Assembly (NCBI RefSeq): GCF_019744875.1 | Contig: NZ_JAIETU010000005.1 | Coordinates: 992,001 to 1,056,000, forward strand | Direction: 5' to 3' | DNA: 64,000 bases | Source of the DNA: Hyphomicrobium sp. | GTDB taxonomy: Bacteria; Pseudomonadota; Alphaproteobacteria; Rhizobiales; Hyphomicrobiaceae | Shown here: positions 37,295 to 46,004 of the stretch, one piece after another | How positions within the stretch are numbered: the first letter of the stretch is position 1 | How the letters are laid out: every line of letters starts with the position of its first letter | Made by a program: the position numbers and the translations under genes | Notes under the pieces: generated by a model | Databases searched by the model: none | What the model saw: only the letters and a program-made list of their open reading frames with translations | What the model was told of the DNA's origin: nothing

Positions 37295-37801
37295 CTATTC
37301 CTTTCCGCCCCCCGCTGCGCAGCGGGGACAGAGGCCCTGGACCTCCACGAACTTTACACGGGCCTGGAACTTGGCGCCAACGGCTGCTTCGCCGATCAGG
37401 TCGAAGATGTGCTGGCCGTCCACCTCGCCGACGGCGCCGCATTTCTCGCACGAGAGAAACAGCGGACGGCGCCCGGTGCGATGATCCATCCGGCGGCAGG
37501 CAAAGAACGCGTTCTTGCTTTCGAGGCGGTGGATGACGCCCGCTTCGAGCAGGGCGTCGATGGCGCGGTAGATCGAGATGGGCGCGACGCGCGTGCCCTT
37601 GTCGGCCAGCCGCGCGAGAATTTCGTAGGCGCCGATCGAGGCGTAGGTGGCCGCGATTTCCTCGTAGACCATCTGGCGCAACTTGGTGAAGCGCAGGTTC
37701 TTGGCGGCGAATTCCTCACCCGCACGCTCGACCGCCTTTGCCAGGCGTTTGCCGTTCGTCTTGTCCGGTGGAGGAAATGCGATGCGTGCGACGTCAGACA
37801 T
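37295..37801 (-). CDS. zur: Fur-family zinc uptake regulator
   Basis: 168 residues from the ATG at 37801 (MSDVARIAFPPPDK); the long upstream extension is not coding. A winged-helix Fur domain (RFTKLRQMVYEEIAATYASIG, VAPISIYRAIDALLEAGVIH) is followed by metal-binding parts: FFACRRMDHRTG, LFLSCEKCGAVGEV and GLCPRCA. The two CxxC pairs make the structural zinc site. It is the first gene of zur-znuC-znuB, so it should repress its own operon when zinc is sufficient. Assignment to Zur rather than Fur rests on the operon. Confidence 0.93.
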   Translation of the reverse strand: MSDVARIAFPPPDKTNGKRLAKAVERAGEEFAAKNLRFTKLRQMVYEEIAATYASIGAYEILARLADKGTRVAPISIYRAIDALLEAGVIHRLESKNAFFACRRMDHRTGRRPLFLSCEKCGAVGEVDGQHIFDLIGEAAVGAKFQARVKFVEVQGLCPRCAAGGGKE

Positions 37802-37829
37802 CGGGGCCCGTGACGTTTCTGATGACCTT

Positions 37830-37851
37830 CCGTTACACGATATCATGACGG
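37830..37851 (-). promoter_or_regulatory. Candidate Zur operator
   Basis: An imperfect palindrome with arms CCGT and ACGG around an AT-richer middle containing GATATC lies 29 bases upstream of zur. Its position fits autoregulation, but the match to known alphaproteobacterial Zur boxes is weak. Confidence 0.25.
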
Positions 37852-38281
37852 TCCCGGCTGCCCAGGAAAATCGCACGGGATGTGCTCGCGGGCAGTGACT
37901 ACCTCGTGAAGAGCCGTGTATCGCGTGGGCGGCGCGCGGATCACGCCTGTATTGCGGCGGTAGAACGTGGCAGCGGGCAAGTCTACGGCGTCGTTTTATT
38001 GCAGTCCGCCCGATGTTTGGCGGCGCGTGTGAATGAGCGTTGCCCGCGTGGGAGCCAATACCGGCGGGGCTTCGCGACGGATTCCCGCGCCCGGGCTCGT
38101 CTTCCATTAACGACATTAAATCGCCGTCATGTGCTTCAAACGCCGCAATGCCGCCGCGATGAAGCTGGGGAATAGCTGGAACTGTACATAAGTCGATTGC
38201 CGTCGCGGCGAACCGGTCGCCCGCGGCAAGAAAATGCGCGGAGGCTGTCGACGGCCCGCGCGCGAGCGAGGATTTCGACAC
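37852..38281. other. Divergent intergenic region
   Basis: About 430 bases between zur (minus) and the 1104-residue membrane protein (plus). No gene or structured RNA is recognised. Short AT-rich patches occur at about 38105-38130 and 38180-38200, and GAGCGAGG just before 38282 acts as the ribosome-binding site of the next gene. Confidence 0.4.
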
Positions 38282-41200
38282 ATGGGCTGGGACGTCAAGG
38301 CCACTGCCGACGGGGTTGTTCAGTCGCTGCCCTCACTTCCAAGCCTGCCGCAGGACGTCTCGCTGCCGCAGGCCGCCAACTGGATCATGATGGGCCTCGT
38401 GGTGCTCGGGGTGGCGAGCGTTCTCGTCAGGCTCATTCCCAAGGTGTGGGCGGCGATCGAGCACGCCCTGTTCACCAACTGGCGCCTCGCCCTGATCGGC
38501 AGCTCCGCGCTCATCCTGTCGCTGGCGGGTGCCTGGACGACGTGGGACGGCATGCGGAACTTCACGGGTGAATCCGTGCTGTCGGCGATGTTCACGTTCG
38601 GCATTCATGGCGTGATGCTGATCGTGGCCTGGCTGATCGGCGAAAGCTTCGCCACCGGCATGAACCAGGTGCAGGGCCGGCACGGCCGCAGCGTCAGCCC
38701 GCCAATGGTGGCGCTGACGGTGCTCGGCGGGGCGCTGCTGGTGATCGCGGCGGCGGTCGCCATCCTGCACGCAGGCTTCTCGAGCGACCAGTTGCTCTAC
38801 GGATCGGCGGGCGCGGGCGCGCTGCTGCTGGTCACCGCGGGCGTCATGATGTTCTCCAAGAGCGACGTCATCCAGCCCTACGCGCAGGGTTTGCGCATCG
38901 TCGCCAAGAATTCGATGCTGTGGGTGATGTTCCTCGCCTGCATGGCGACGAGCGTGTTCTTCTCGTTCGACAGCCGCTTCAACGTCATCTTCCCGAAGGA
39001 TCAGCGCGAGCGCGCGGCGGAGATCCGCACCAAGAACCAGGTGGCGGGCGTCGTTGCCGATATCGGCGAGACCATTTCCACGCGGCGGATCACGGAAGCC
39101 GAAAAGCTGTTCCAGAGCGAAGGCTGGGCGGCCTACGAAGGCCAGCTCGCCAATCTCTCGCGTGCCTCCGAAGGCGCCGAACAGGAGATCGAGGCGCATT
39201 TCACGCGCCAGATGGAATCGCACCGCTCGGCTATCGCCGAGCAGCAGGAGCGCGTGGCCACGGCCACCAGCGGCCAGGCAGGGCTTGCGAACAAGAAGAC
39301 GGTGCTGACGGATGAGCTGTCGCGGCTCAAAGCCGAGCGGCCGGGGCTCGCCGCCGACTATTCGGGCAAGAAGAGCGAACTCGATGGGCGCGCCAAGGAG
39401 ATCGACGCCAAGCGTGTCGAGGCGATGGCCGAGGACAAGGGCGTCGAAGGATCCCTGAAGGCCGGCAAGGGGCCGATCTACCGCGAGCGCGTCGCCGAGA
39501 TGAGCCGGCTGCGCGAGTACTACAAAATCGGCGAGGAGCGCGTGCGCGACGCGCAGAAGCGCCTGGAGACCGTCGATACGCGCGTGACGCAGATCGAGCG
39601 CGAGCTGGCGGGTGTCGATGGCGAGCTTGCCAAGCTCAAGGGCGAGGCCGTGACGGCCGAGCAGCGGATCGCGGCTGCGGAATCGTCCCAGCTCGGCCAG
39701 GAAGGCCAGAAGGTCGATCCGGCCCGTGTGCGGGCCGCCTTCGAGCAGGCGCGCGCCGGGTTCCGCCAGCAGCCGGACGCCGAGCATCTCAGCACGCTGC
39801 ATCAGTACTGCACGCAACTCTACGACGCGATGATCTCGACCGCGGCGACCAAGGACCGCGTGCGCAACGTCGATTGCGATCCCAAGCGGGCCGTGGAAGC
39901 GGCCGCGGCGATCTTCACGCTCAATGCCGGCCTGCAGGCCTTTGCGGCCAACTGCGCGGGCGGCGACAAGGTACCGACGACGGGCGGCGTCGATCCGCTG
40001 CTGTCGTTTGGCCGCAAGTGCCTGCGCGATTCCGGCCTGCCGAGCAGTGACGCCAACGTGATGGGTGAGCGGCTGTCGTTCATCGATCTCAATCGCGACG
40101 ACAAGGCGCACAACTTCGTCGTGTCGCTCAACGCGTTCCAGGACGGCAACCGGCTCGCCTATCTGGCGCTTGCGATTGCAATCGGCATCGACAGCCTGAT
40201 CTTCATGACCGGCCTGTTCGGCGCCAACGCCGTGCGCTCGCCGCTGTCGGACGTGCCGAGCCGCAAGGCGCGCAATTCGCAAGAGCTGAACGCGATGATC
40301 GAGACGGCGCTGCTGCCGGATACGTTCCGCAAGGCGCGTCTCGTCGGGCAGTCCATGCACCCGATCGAAAACGTGGACGGCTATTCAAACGAGGTGCGGC
40401 TGCACGAACTCGATCCGGAGACCGCGGTTCAGGTGCGCGATGTGCTCAACGCGGGCGCGATCATCGGCGCCGTGCGGCGCGGCGAATACCCTGGGCACTT
40501 CCTCGTGCGCTCGGAGCTGTTGGAGTTCCTCAACAGCGTCATCAAGCGGGAGCTGGAATCCAACCCCGAGAAGGCCGCGCGCGGCATGACGATGGATCAG
40601 CTCGAAGACCAGATCGTCGTCGCGCTGTTGCCGAATGTCGGGGAAACCTGCGCAGCGGTGATGAGCGAGCTGGTGCCGATCGATGACATCAAGGCGACGG
40701 GGTTCACGTCGGTGCTGTCGCTCGACGACGTTTTGGACGAGTCGCGCCCCGCGATCCTGAACGTGTTGAACACCGGTGCGACGTTCTCGGTGGTGCAGCG
40801 CGACACCAAGAGCGACGACACCTACTTCGTGCACAAGGATCTCTATAAGACGCTGGCCCGCATCCGTGCGCGCGAAGTGGGACGGGGGCAGGCCGTGTCG
40901 CTCGATCGGCGCCCCGCGATCGCCGCGCGCCAGGGTGCGCGCGCGGGCGGGTCCATCACGCCGGAGAAAGCACCGCGGCCCGCCATCGTCGACCAGACGC
41001 AGCGGCGGCCGGAGGCGAATGAGGCCGTCAATCCGGACGACGAGCGGGCGGCGGCGATTGCGGCGCTGCTGACGCCGCTCGGCATCCGGTCGGAAGACGT
41101 CCTCGACATCGGCGAGGATGGCTACATGGCGGCGCTGGCCGCCGCGAAGGTGTTCCAGTCGCTGCGCGGCAACCATCGTGCGCTCGACCGCGCTTTGGCG

Positions 41201-41596
41201 GAGAAGGAAGAGCATGCGCGCGGCGTCTTCGAGCATGCCCTTGCCAAGGAAGAGGATGCCTTGCAGGGGAACGCGGGATGGAAGCTGCAGACGCTACGCG
41301 CCGCTATCGATGAAATCGACCAGTGCTGGCCGGTGGTGATGCTGCTGCCGCACGGGCCTTACGAGGACGCGATCCAATCCGTCGTCGATACGCTCGAGCC
41401 GGATGCCGCGTCGGGTACGCTGCGCCGAGAGGATCAGGTGCTGTTCGCGATGGCGCAGGCGCTGGCCAACGATCTCGCGATCAATCCGCGCCGCAGCGCA
41501 AACGACTGGATGCTGCTCGAAGTGCTCTTTCACAAGCTGCCGCGCGCGCCCGCCCAGCAGGTCGCAGGCGGCGATGCCAAGCGCACGCTGAACTGA
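38282..41596 (+). CDS. Very large membrane-anchored coiled-coil protein of unknown function
   Basis: 1104 residues from the ATG at 38282 (GAGG upstream). By eye it has six membrane helices in residues 30-230, then about 390 residues of charged, largely coiled-coil sequence (240-500) with four cysteines at about 509, 531, 557 and 580, then a seventh membrane helix at about 625-648 (LAYLALAIAIGIDSLIFMTG) and a 450-residue C-terminal part that is probably cytoplasmic. An odd or even topology would put the coiled coil and cysteines in the periplasm, where disulfides could form. The C-terminal part is mostly helical (LHELDPETAVQVRDVLNAGA, VALLPNVGETCAAVMSELVP). No known family was recognised. It has its own terminator, so it is a single-gene unit. 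Confidence 0.7.
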   Translation: MGWDVKATADGVVQSLPSLPSLPQDVSLPQAANWIMMGLVVLGVASVLVRLIPKVWAAIEHALFTNWRLALIGSSALILSLAGAWTTWDGMRNFTGESVLSAMFTFGIHGVMLIVAWLIGESFATGMNQVQGRHGRSVSPPMVALTVLGGALLVIAAAVAILHAGFSSDQLLYGSAGAGALLLVTAGVMMFSKSDVIQPYAQGLRIVAKNSMLWVMFLACMATSVFFSFDSRFNVIFPKDQRERAAEIRTKNQVAGVVADIGETISTRRITEAEKLFQSEGWAAYEGQLANLSRASEGAEQEIEAHFTRQMESHRSAIAEQQERVATATSGQAGLANKKTVLTDELSRLKAERPGLAADYSGKKSELDGRAKEIDAKRVEAMAEDKGVEGSLKAGKGPIYRERVAEMSRLREYYKIGEERVRDAQKRLETVDTRVTQIERELAGVDGELAKLKGEAVTAEQRIAAAESSQLGQEGQKVDPARVRAAFEQARAGFRQQPDAEHLSTLHQYCTQLYDAMISTAATKDRVRNVDCDPKRAVEAAAAIFTLNAGLQAFAANCAGGDKVPTTGGVDPLLSFGRKCLRDSGLPSSDANVMGERLSFIDLNRDDKAHNFVVSLNAFQDGNRLAYLALAIAIGIDSLIFMTGLFGANAVRSPLSDVPSRKARNSQELNAMIETALLPDTFRKARLVGQSMHPIENVDGYSNEVRLHELDPETAVQVRDVLNAGAIIGAVRRGEYPGHFLVRSELLEFLNSVIKRELESNPEKAARGMTMDQLEDQIVVALLPNVGETCAAVMSELVPIDDIKATGFTSVLSLDDVLDESRPAILNVLNTGATFSVVQRDTKSDDTYFVHKDLYKTLARIRAREVGRGQAVSLDRRPAIAARQGARAGGSITPEKAPRPAIVDQTQRRPEANEAVNPDDERAAAIAALLTPLGIRSEDVLDIGEDGYMAALAAAKVFQSLRGNHRALDRALAEKEEHARGVFEHALAKEEDALQGNAGWKLQTLRAAIDEIDQCWPVVMLLPHGPYEDAIQSVVDTLEPDAASGTLRREDQVLFAMAQALANDLAINPRRSANDWMLLEVLFHKLPRAPAQQVAGGDAKRTLN

Positions 41597-41617
41597 GCCG
41601 CAGACGGCACTCTAGGT

Positions 41618-41655
41618 AAAAGCCCGCGTGGCGCGTTTGCCTCACGCGGGCTTTT
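41618..41655 (+). terminator. Rho-independent terminator
   Basis: AAAAGCCCGCGTG (41618-41630) pairs with CACGCGGGCTTTT (41643-41655), followed by CTTAT. It ends the 1104-residue gene. Confidence 0.9.
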
Positions 41656-41761
41656 CTTATTTTTGCCATCGGCGCTGCGCCGTTCCGACACAGCAACCGC
41701 ACCATTCCGCCGGTCCCATCAAATATTCTGAGTACTCATTTATTTGATGAGGAGATTTCCA

Positions 41762-43129
41762 ATGTCACCTGTGCGGACGCTTTCTTCTCTCTTTGCCCTG
41801 GCCGCCCTCTTTGGCGGCGCATCCTCCGACAACGCGCATGCCGCCGATATCCAGGTCGGCGCAGAACTCAGCCGGTCCACCATCGAGCGCAAGAGCCGTG
41901 ACCGCGTCTACTTGCGCCTGTCGCTCAAATCTCTTGCGGCAGCGGAGAAGCGGAAACGTCCGCCGATCAACGTCGCGCTCGTGATCGACCGGTCCGGCTC
42001 CATGAGCGGCGACCGCCTGGCGGCTGCGAAGAAGGGCGCGCATGTCGCGCTCGAACGACTCGCCAGCGACGATATCGCCGCGCTCGTGTCCTACAATCAC
42101 GAGGTGTCCGTTGACCGAAAGGCCGACAAGATCGGCTCCAAGCGCGACGCGATCGAGCGGGCCATCGACGAACTCAGTGCCAGCGGAACGACCGCGCTCT
42201 ATGCCGGCGTCAAGGAGGGCGGCGAGCAGGTGAAGGCTTACCGCTCCGATATGCAGGTCAACCGCGTCGTGCTGCTGTCGGACGGACTGGCTAACGTGGG
42301 TCCGAGCACGCCTGGGGATCTGGCTGAACTCGGGCGCGCGCTTGCCGGAAAGGGCATCAGCGTTTCGACCATCGGCCTCGGGCTTGAGTACAACGAAGAC
42401 CTGATGCAGCGCCTCGCGGCGGCCAGCGACGGCAACCATGTGTTCGTCGAGCGCCCGAGCGATCTTGCCGAGGTGTTCGACCGCGAGTTCGGCGATGCGC
42501 TTTCGATTGCGGCGCGCGATATCGTCATCACCATCGAGTGCAAGGCCGGGTTCACGCCGAAGCGCGTGCTGGGCCGGGACGGCGAGATCTCGGGCAACCG
42601 CATCACGCTCAAGCTCAACCAGCTTCAGGCCGACAACGAGCGCTACGTCGTAGTCGAACTCGATCCGCCGTCGCGCGGGGTTGACGGCTCGGAAGCGGAT
42701 ATCGCGAGCGTCGAACTCGACTACATGAACATGGACAGCGGTTCGCGCGGCTCGAAGCAGGCCAGCGTCAAGGCGCGCTTCACCGATGACGCGAAGGACG
42801 CGGACGGAAGCGTCAACAAGAGCGTCATGAGCCAGGTGACGGAGCAGGTGGCGACGGAGAACACGGAACGAGCCGTGGAGCTGCGGGACCAGGGCGATGT
42901 GGCGGGCGCGCGCAAGCTGCTTGAGGAAAACGCGAGCTACCTCTCGACGCAGAAGGGCTCGCTCGGGATGGGTAGCGCGGCCGCGCCTAAGGCTTCGATC
43001 TCCAAGCTCGATGCGCTGGAAGCCAAGAGCCGGGAGGCCGCGGAAAACCTCGATGGCGAAAAATGGGACCGGACGCGCAAGGTGATGCGCCAGGACCAGC
43101 ACAAGTCGAAGGTGCAGCAGGCTTACTGA
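41762..43129 (+). CDS. Secreted von Willebrand factor A domain protein
   Basis: 455 residues from the ATG at 41762, preceded by GAGGAGA; an in-frame TTG at 41744 is unlikely. A signal peptide (MSPVRTLSSLFALAALFGG, cleavage near NAHAAD) is followed by a VWA domain at about 65-240 with an intact MIDAS motif VIDRSGSMSG, a conserved Thr in SGTTALYAG and Asp in LLSDGLANVG. A beta-rich domain at about 250-350 and a helical, charged C-terminal part follow. Such proteins bind a metal-dependent partner in the periplasm or at the surface. No AAA+ (MoxR) partner is adjacent. Confidence 0.85.
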   Translation: MSPVRTLSSLFALAALFGGASSDNAHAADIQVGAELSRSTIERKSRDRVYLRLSLKSLAAAEKRKRPPINVALVIDRSGSMSGDRLAAAKKGAHVALERLASDDIAALVSYNHEVSVDRKADKIGSKRDAIERAIDELSASGTTALYAGVKEGGEQVKAYRSDMQVNRVVLLSDGLANVGPSTPGDLAELGRALAGKGISVSTIGLGLEYNEDLMQRLAAASDGNHVFVERPSDLAEVFDREFGDALSIAARDIVITIECKAGFTPKRVLGRDGEISGNRITLKLNQLQADNERYVVVELDPPSRGVDGSEADIASVELDYMNMDSGSRGSKQASVKARFTDDAKDADGSVNKSVMSQVTEQVATENTERAVELRDQGDVAGARKLLEENASYLSTQKGSLGMGSAAAPKASISKLDALEAKSREAAENLDGEKWDRTRKVMRQDQHKSKVQQAY

Positions 43130-43148
43130 TCGGCCCCCACGAAAAAGG

Positions 43149-43183
43149 AAAAGGGCGGTCCGCGTGTGCGGCCGCCCTTTTTT
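43149..43183. terminator. Bidirectional Rho-independent terminator
   Basis: AAAAGGGCGG (43149-43158) pairs with CCGCCCTTTT (43172-43181), with a T-run on both strands. It separates the convergent VWA gene and infC. Confidence 0.9.
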
Positions 43184-43209
43184 CAAATCCGGCGTGCCGG
43201 AAATGCCTG

Positions 43210-43737
43210 CTACTTCGGAGCCAGCACCATCACCATCTGGCGGCCCTCGAAGCGCGGCTCGGACTCGACCTTGGCGATTGGTTCGGTGTCGGTCTTGACG
43301 CGGACGAGCACGGCCATGCCGAGCTGCTGATGCGCCATCTCACGGCCGCGGAACCGCAGCGTGACCTTGACCTTGTCGCCTTCCTCGAAGAACCGTTTGA
43401 TCGCGCGCATCTTCACGTCGTAGTCGTGATCATCGATGCCGGGTCGCATCTTGATCTCTTTGATCTCGACGATCTTCTGATGCTTGCGTGCTTCGGCAGC
43501 TTTTTTCTGTTCTTGATATTTGTACTTGCCGAAGTCGAGAATTTTACAAACTGGCGGTTCGGCGTCAGGTGACACCTCGACCAGATCGAGCCCAGCAGCT
43601 TCCGCGCGGGCCATCGCATCAACCTTGGATACAACACCGACATTCTGGCCGGTTTCATCAATGAGCCGCACTTCGCGTGCCCGGATCGCATCGTTGATCT
43701 TCGGGCCGGTCGGCTCGCGCTCGACGGCGCCTCGCAT
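43210..43737 (-). CDS. infC: Translation initiation factor IF-3
   Basis: At least 175 residues from the ATG at 43737. IF-3 binds the 30S subunit and checks the start codon. Typical parts are [51 protein letters not shown] and the C-terminal [18 protein letters not shown]. The ribosome-binding site AAGGAG (plus-strand CTCCTT at 43757-43762) is about 19 bases from this ATG, too far for normal use. In frame between them are ATC codons at 43749 and 43752 with good spacing, so the true start is probably a non-AUG codon giving about 4-5 more residues (IRKPMRG...), as known for infC autoregulation. Confidence 0.96.
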   Translation of the reverse strand: MRGAVEREPTGPKINDAIRAREVRLIDETGQNVGVVSKVDAMARAEAAGLDLVEVSPDAEPPVCKILDFGKYKYQEQKKAAEARKHQKIVEIKEIKMRPGIDDHDYDVKMRAIKRFFEEGDKVKVTLRFRGREMAHQQLGMAVLVRVKTDTEPIAKVESEPRFEGRQMVMVLAPK

Positions 43738-43950
43738 AGGTTTGCGGATGATCAGTCTCCTTAAATCGTTTCGTCAGTCGGGCCATAGCTAAGTCAGCTT
43801 CCGTCGGAATACAACGGATTCATGGCACGGAGGGCCTAGATTGCTGGGAATTCCGGCAGCGGACGGGTGTCTGAAAGTCGGAAAGATGCGGCTGCAAGTC
43901 AAGGCGGAGCCGCCTCTTGGATCGCAGAGGCAACAAATCGGCCAAGCAAA

Positions 43951-45144
43951 TCAGCGGTAGCCGGCTTTGAGATTTGTTCCGAGGAGGCGGTCATACACGT
44001 CGAGCGTTTCGAGGCGCATGTTGTCCAGGCCGAAGTGGCCGAGGGCGCGAGCGCGGGACCGGCCGCGCAGGGCGGCGCGGGCTTCGGTGCTCATGCCGAG
44101 GGCTTGCGACATCGCATCGGCAAGCGCGCGGGCGTCGCCCGGCGGCACCAGCCAGCCGGTGGCCTCGGCGGGGCCGAACCGCGGCGGGGCGGCGACCGTT
44201 TCGGGGGGCGCGCCGATGTCTGTCGCAATCACCGGGCAGCCCATGGCCTGGGCCTCGGTCGCGACCCGGCCAAAGGCTTCCGGCTCGATGGAGGCGACGA
44301 CGGCTAGGTCGGAGAGGGCGAGGGCCGCGGGCACGTCATCGACATGGCCGGGAAGGATGATGTGGTTGTCGAGGCCGGCGGCGCGGATTTCGTCCGCCAG
44401 CCGCTGGCGATAGCTGTCGCGACCCTGCGCGTCGCCCGCGAGCACGATCAGCACGTTGCCGAGGCGGCCGTCCGCCTTGAGCAGGCGCGCGGCCTCGATG
44501 ACGGTGCTCTGCCCCTTCCACGACGTGAGACGCGCCGGCTGCAGCACGATCGATGCGCCCGGGGCTGCGCGCCATTGGGCCAGCAGCGCCGCCTTGCGCT
44601 TGTCGGACACGGCGGCGGGGTCGAATTTTTCGCCATCGACGCCGCGGTAGATCACGCGAATGCGCTCGGATGGCGTGCCGTAGCGGTCTTCGATCAGGCG
44701 TTTGGTGTACTGCGAGTTGGCGATGACGACGTCGCCCTTGGCCATGATGGCGTTGTAAGCGCGCTTGAGGCGCGTGCGCTCATTGTAGGCGCCGTGATAG
44801 GTGGTGACGAAGGGCACGTTGGCGCGTCGGGCGCCCAGCATGGCGCTCCAGGCGGGCGCGCGGCTGCGGGCGTGCACGAGGTCCACGCCCTCTTCGGCGA
44901 TCATGCGGCGGATCAGGCGCGCGTTCCACAGCAGGCGAGCCGGGTTCTTGGTCGCCGCGGCGAACGGGATGAATTCTCCGCCGGCGGCCGAAATGCGCGG
45001 AGCCAGGCGTCCGCCTTCGGACAATACCAGTGCGCGGCCCCCGGCGCGGACGATGGCGCCGGCGATTTCGACGGCCGAAAGCTCGGCGCCGCCCGTGTCG
45101 AGCTCGGGAATGATCTGAAGTATGGTGGGGCGCTTATCGGCCAA
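43951..45144 (-). CDS. Glycosyltransferase family 4 protein
   Basis: 397 residues. N-terminal LQIIPELDTGGAELSAVEIA is the acceptor-side glycine-rich loop of GT4 enzymes, with LVHARSRAPAWSAMLGA and FVTTYHGAYN further on. The C-terminal donor domain has VLQPARLTSWKGQSTVIEA, ILPGHVDDVPAALA and EPEAFGRVATEAQAMG (the EPxGxxxxEA sugar-nucleotide loop). It is a cytoplasmic transferase of the second surface-polysaccharide locus. Lipopolysaccharide core or O-chain synthesis is possible. Confidence 0.87.
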   Translation of the reverse strand: MADKRPTILQIIPELDTGGAELSAVEIAGAIVRAGGRALVLSEGGRLAPRISAAGGEFIPFAAATKNPARLLWNARLIRRMIAEEGVDLVHARSRAPAWSAMLGARRANVPFVTTYHGAYNERTRLKRAYNAIMAKGDVVIANSQYTKRLIEDRYGTPSERIRVIYRGVDGEKFDPAAVSDKRKAALLAQWRAAPGASIVLQPARLTSWKGQSTVIEAARLLKADGRLGNVLIVLAGDAQGRDSYRQRLADEIRAAGLDNHIILPGHVDDVPAALALSDLAVVASIEPEAFGRVATEAQAMGCPVIATDIGAPPETVAAPPRFGPAEATGWLVPPGDARALADAMSQALGMSTEARAALRGRSRARALGHFGLDNMRLETLDVYDRLLGTNLKAGYR

Positions 45145-45194
45145 ATCCGGGCTCCGGTCTCAAGGCATATGTTCGACAGCAAAGGTGTCATAGG

Positions 45195-46004
45195 ATGACC
45201 GGACGCGAACCGCAATTCATCACGGTGGGCAACGGTGGCAGTGCTCGCCGGATCGCCACCCTGGCCGCGCCCGCGGGCGAGCCGGGAGCGCCGGGCCTGA
45301 TGTGGCTGATCGGGCTCAAGTCGGACATGGTGTCGACGAAGGCCGAGGCGCTGGCGGACTGGACGGCTAAGCGCGGGCTCGGCTACACGCGCTTCGACTA
45401 CTCCGGGCATGGCCGGTCGGGCGGGGATTTCGAGGCGGCCACGATCTCCGACTGGCTCGAAGAGAGCGAGGCGGTGTTCCGGCAGTCGACGCGCGGCCCG
45501 CAGGTGCTGGTCGGGTCGAGCACGGGCGCACACCTGGCGCTGCTGCTGCTGCGCCGCCTGATGGCGGCCCATCCCGAGGAGGCGCAGCGTGTGCTGGGCC
45601 TCGTGCTGGTGGCGCCGGCGTGGGACCTCACGGATCTGATGTGGGACCAACTGCCGGAGGACGCGCGCCGAGCCATTCTGACAGACGGCAAGTGGATGCG
45701 CCCCTCTCCGTATGATCCCATCGGCTATCCCATCACCAGGCGCTTCATCGAGGACGGGAAGGCGCACGTGTTCAAGGGCGCGCATTTCGATCCCGGCCGG
45801 CCGGTGCTGGTGCTGCAAGGCGCGGAAGATCGCGACGTGCCGATCGCGCATGCGCGCGCTTTGGCGGACGTTCTGGCGGGCGATCATGTTCGCATGACCG
45901 AAGTCGCGGACGGTGAGCATCGCCTGTCGCGGCCGCAGGATCTCGACAAGCTCTATGCGCTCATCGAGGACGTGCTCGCTGCGTCTAGGCTCGGCCCGGT
46001 TTAG
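45195..46004 (+). CDS. Alpha/beta hydrolase
   Basis: 269 residues. The nucleophile elbow is VLVGSSTGAHLAL (GxSxG), the oxyanion region RFDYSGHGRSGG, and the acid and His are in GAEDRDVPIAHA and GEHRLSRPQ. It belongs to the palmitoyl-protein-thioesterase/serine-hydrolase-like small alpha/beta hydrolases found near polysaccharide genes. It stands divergent from the glycosyltransferase, and its stop overlaps the flippase stop by 4 bases on the other strand. The substrate is unknown. Confidence 0.83.
   Translation: MTGREPQFITVGNGGSARRIATLAAPAGEPGAPGLMWLIGLKSDMVSTKAEALADWTAKRGLGYTRFDYSGHGRSGGDFEAATISDWLEESEAVFRQSTRGPQVLVGSSTGAHLALLLLRRLMAAHPEEAQRVLGLVLVAPAWDLTDLMWDQLPEDARRAILTDGKWMRPSPYDPIGYPITRRFIEDGKAHVFKGAHFDPGRPVLVLQGAEDRDVPIAHARALADVLAGDHVRMTEVADGEHRLSRPQDLDKLYALIEDVLAASRLGPV

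Noticed and set aside
38333-40360. 675-codon minus-strand frame opposite the large membrane protein
   Set aside because: Strongly biased to Arg/His/Gln with no domain; it is complementary to real coding sequence.
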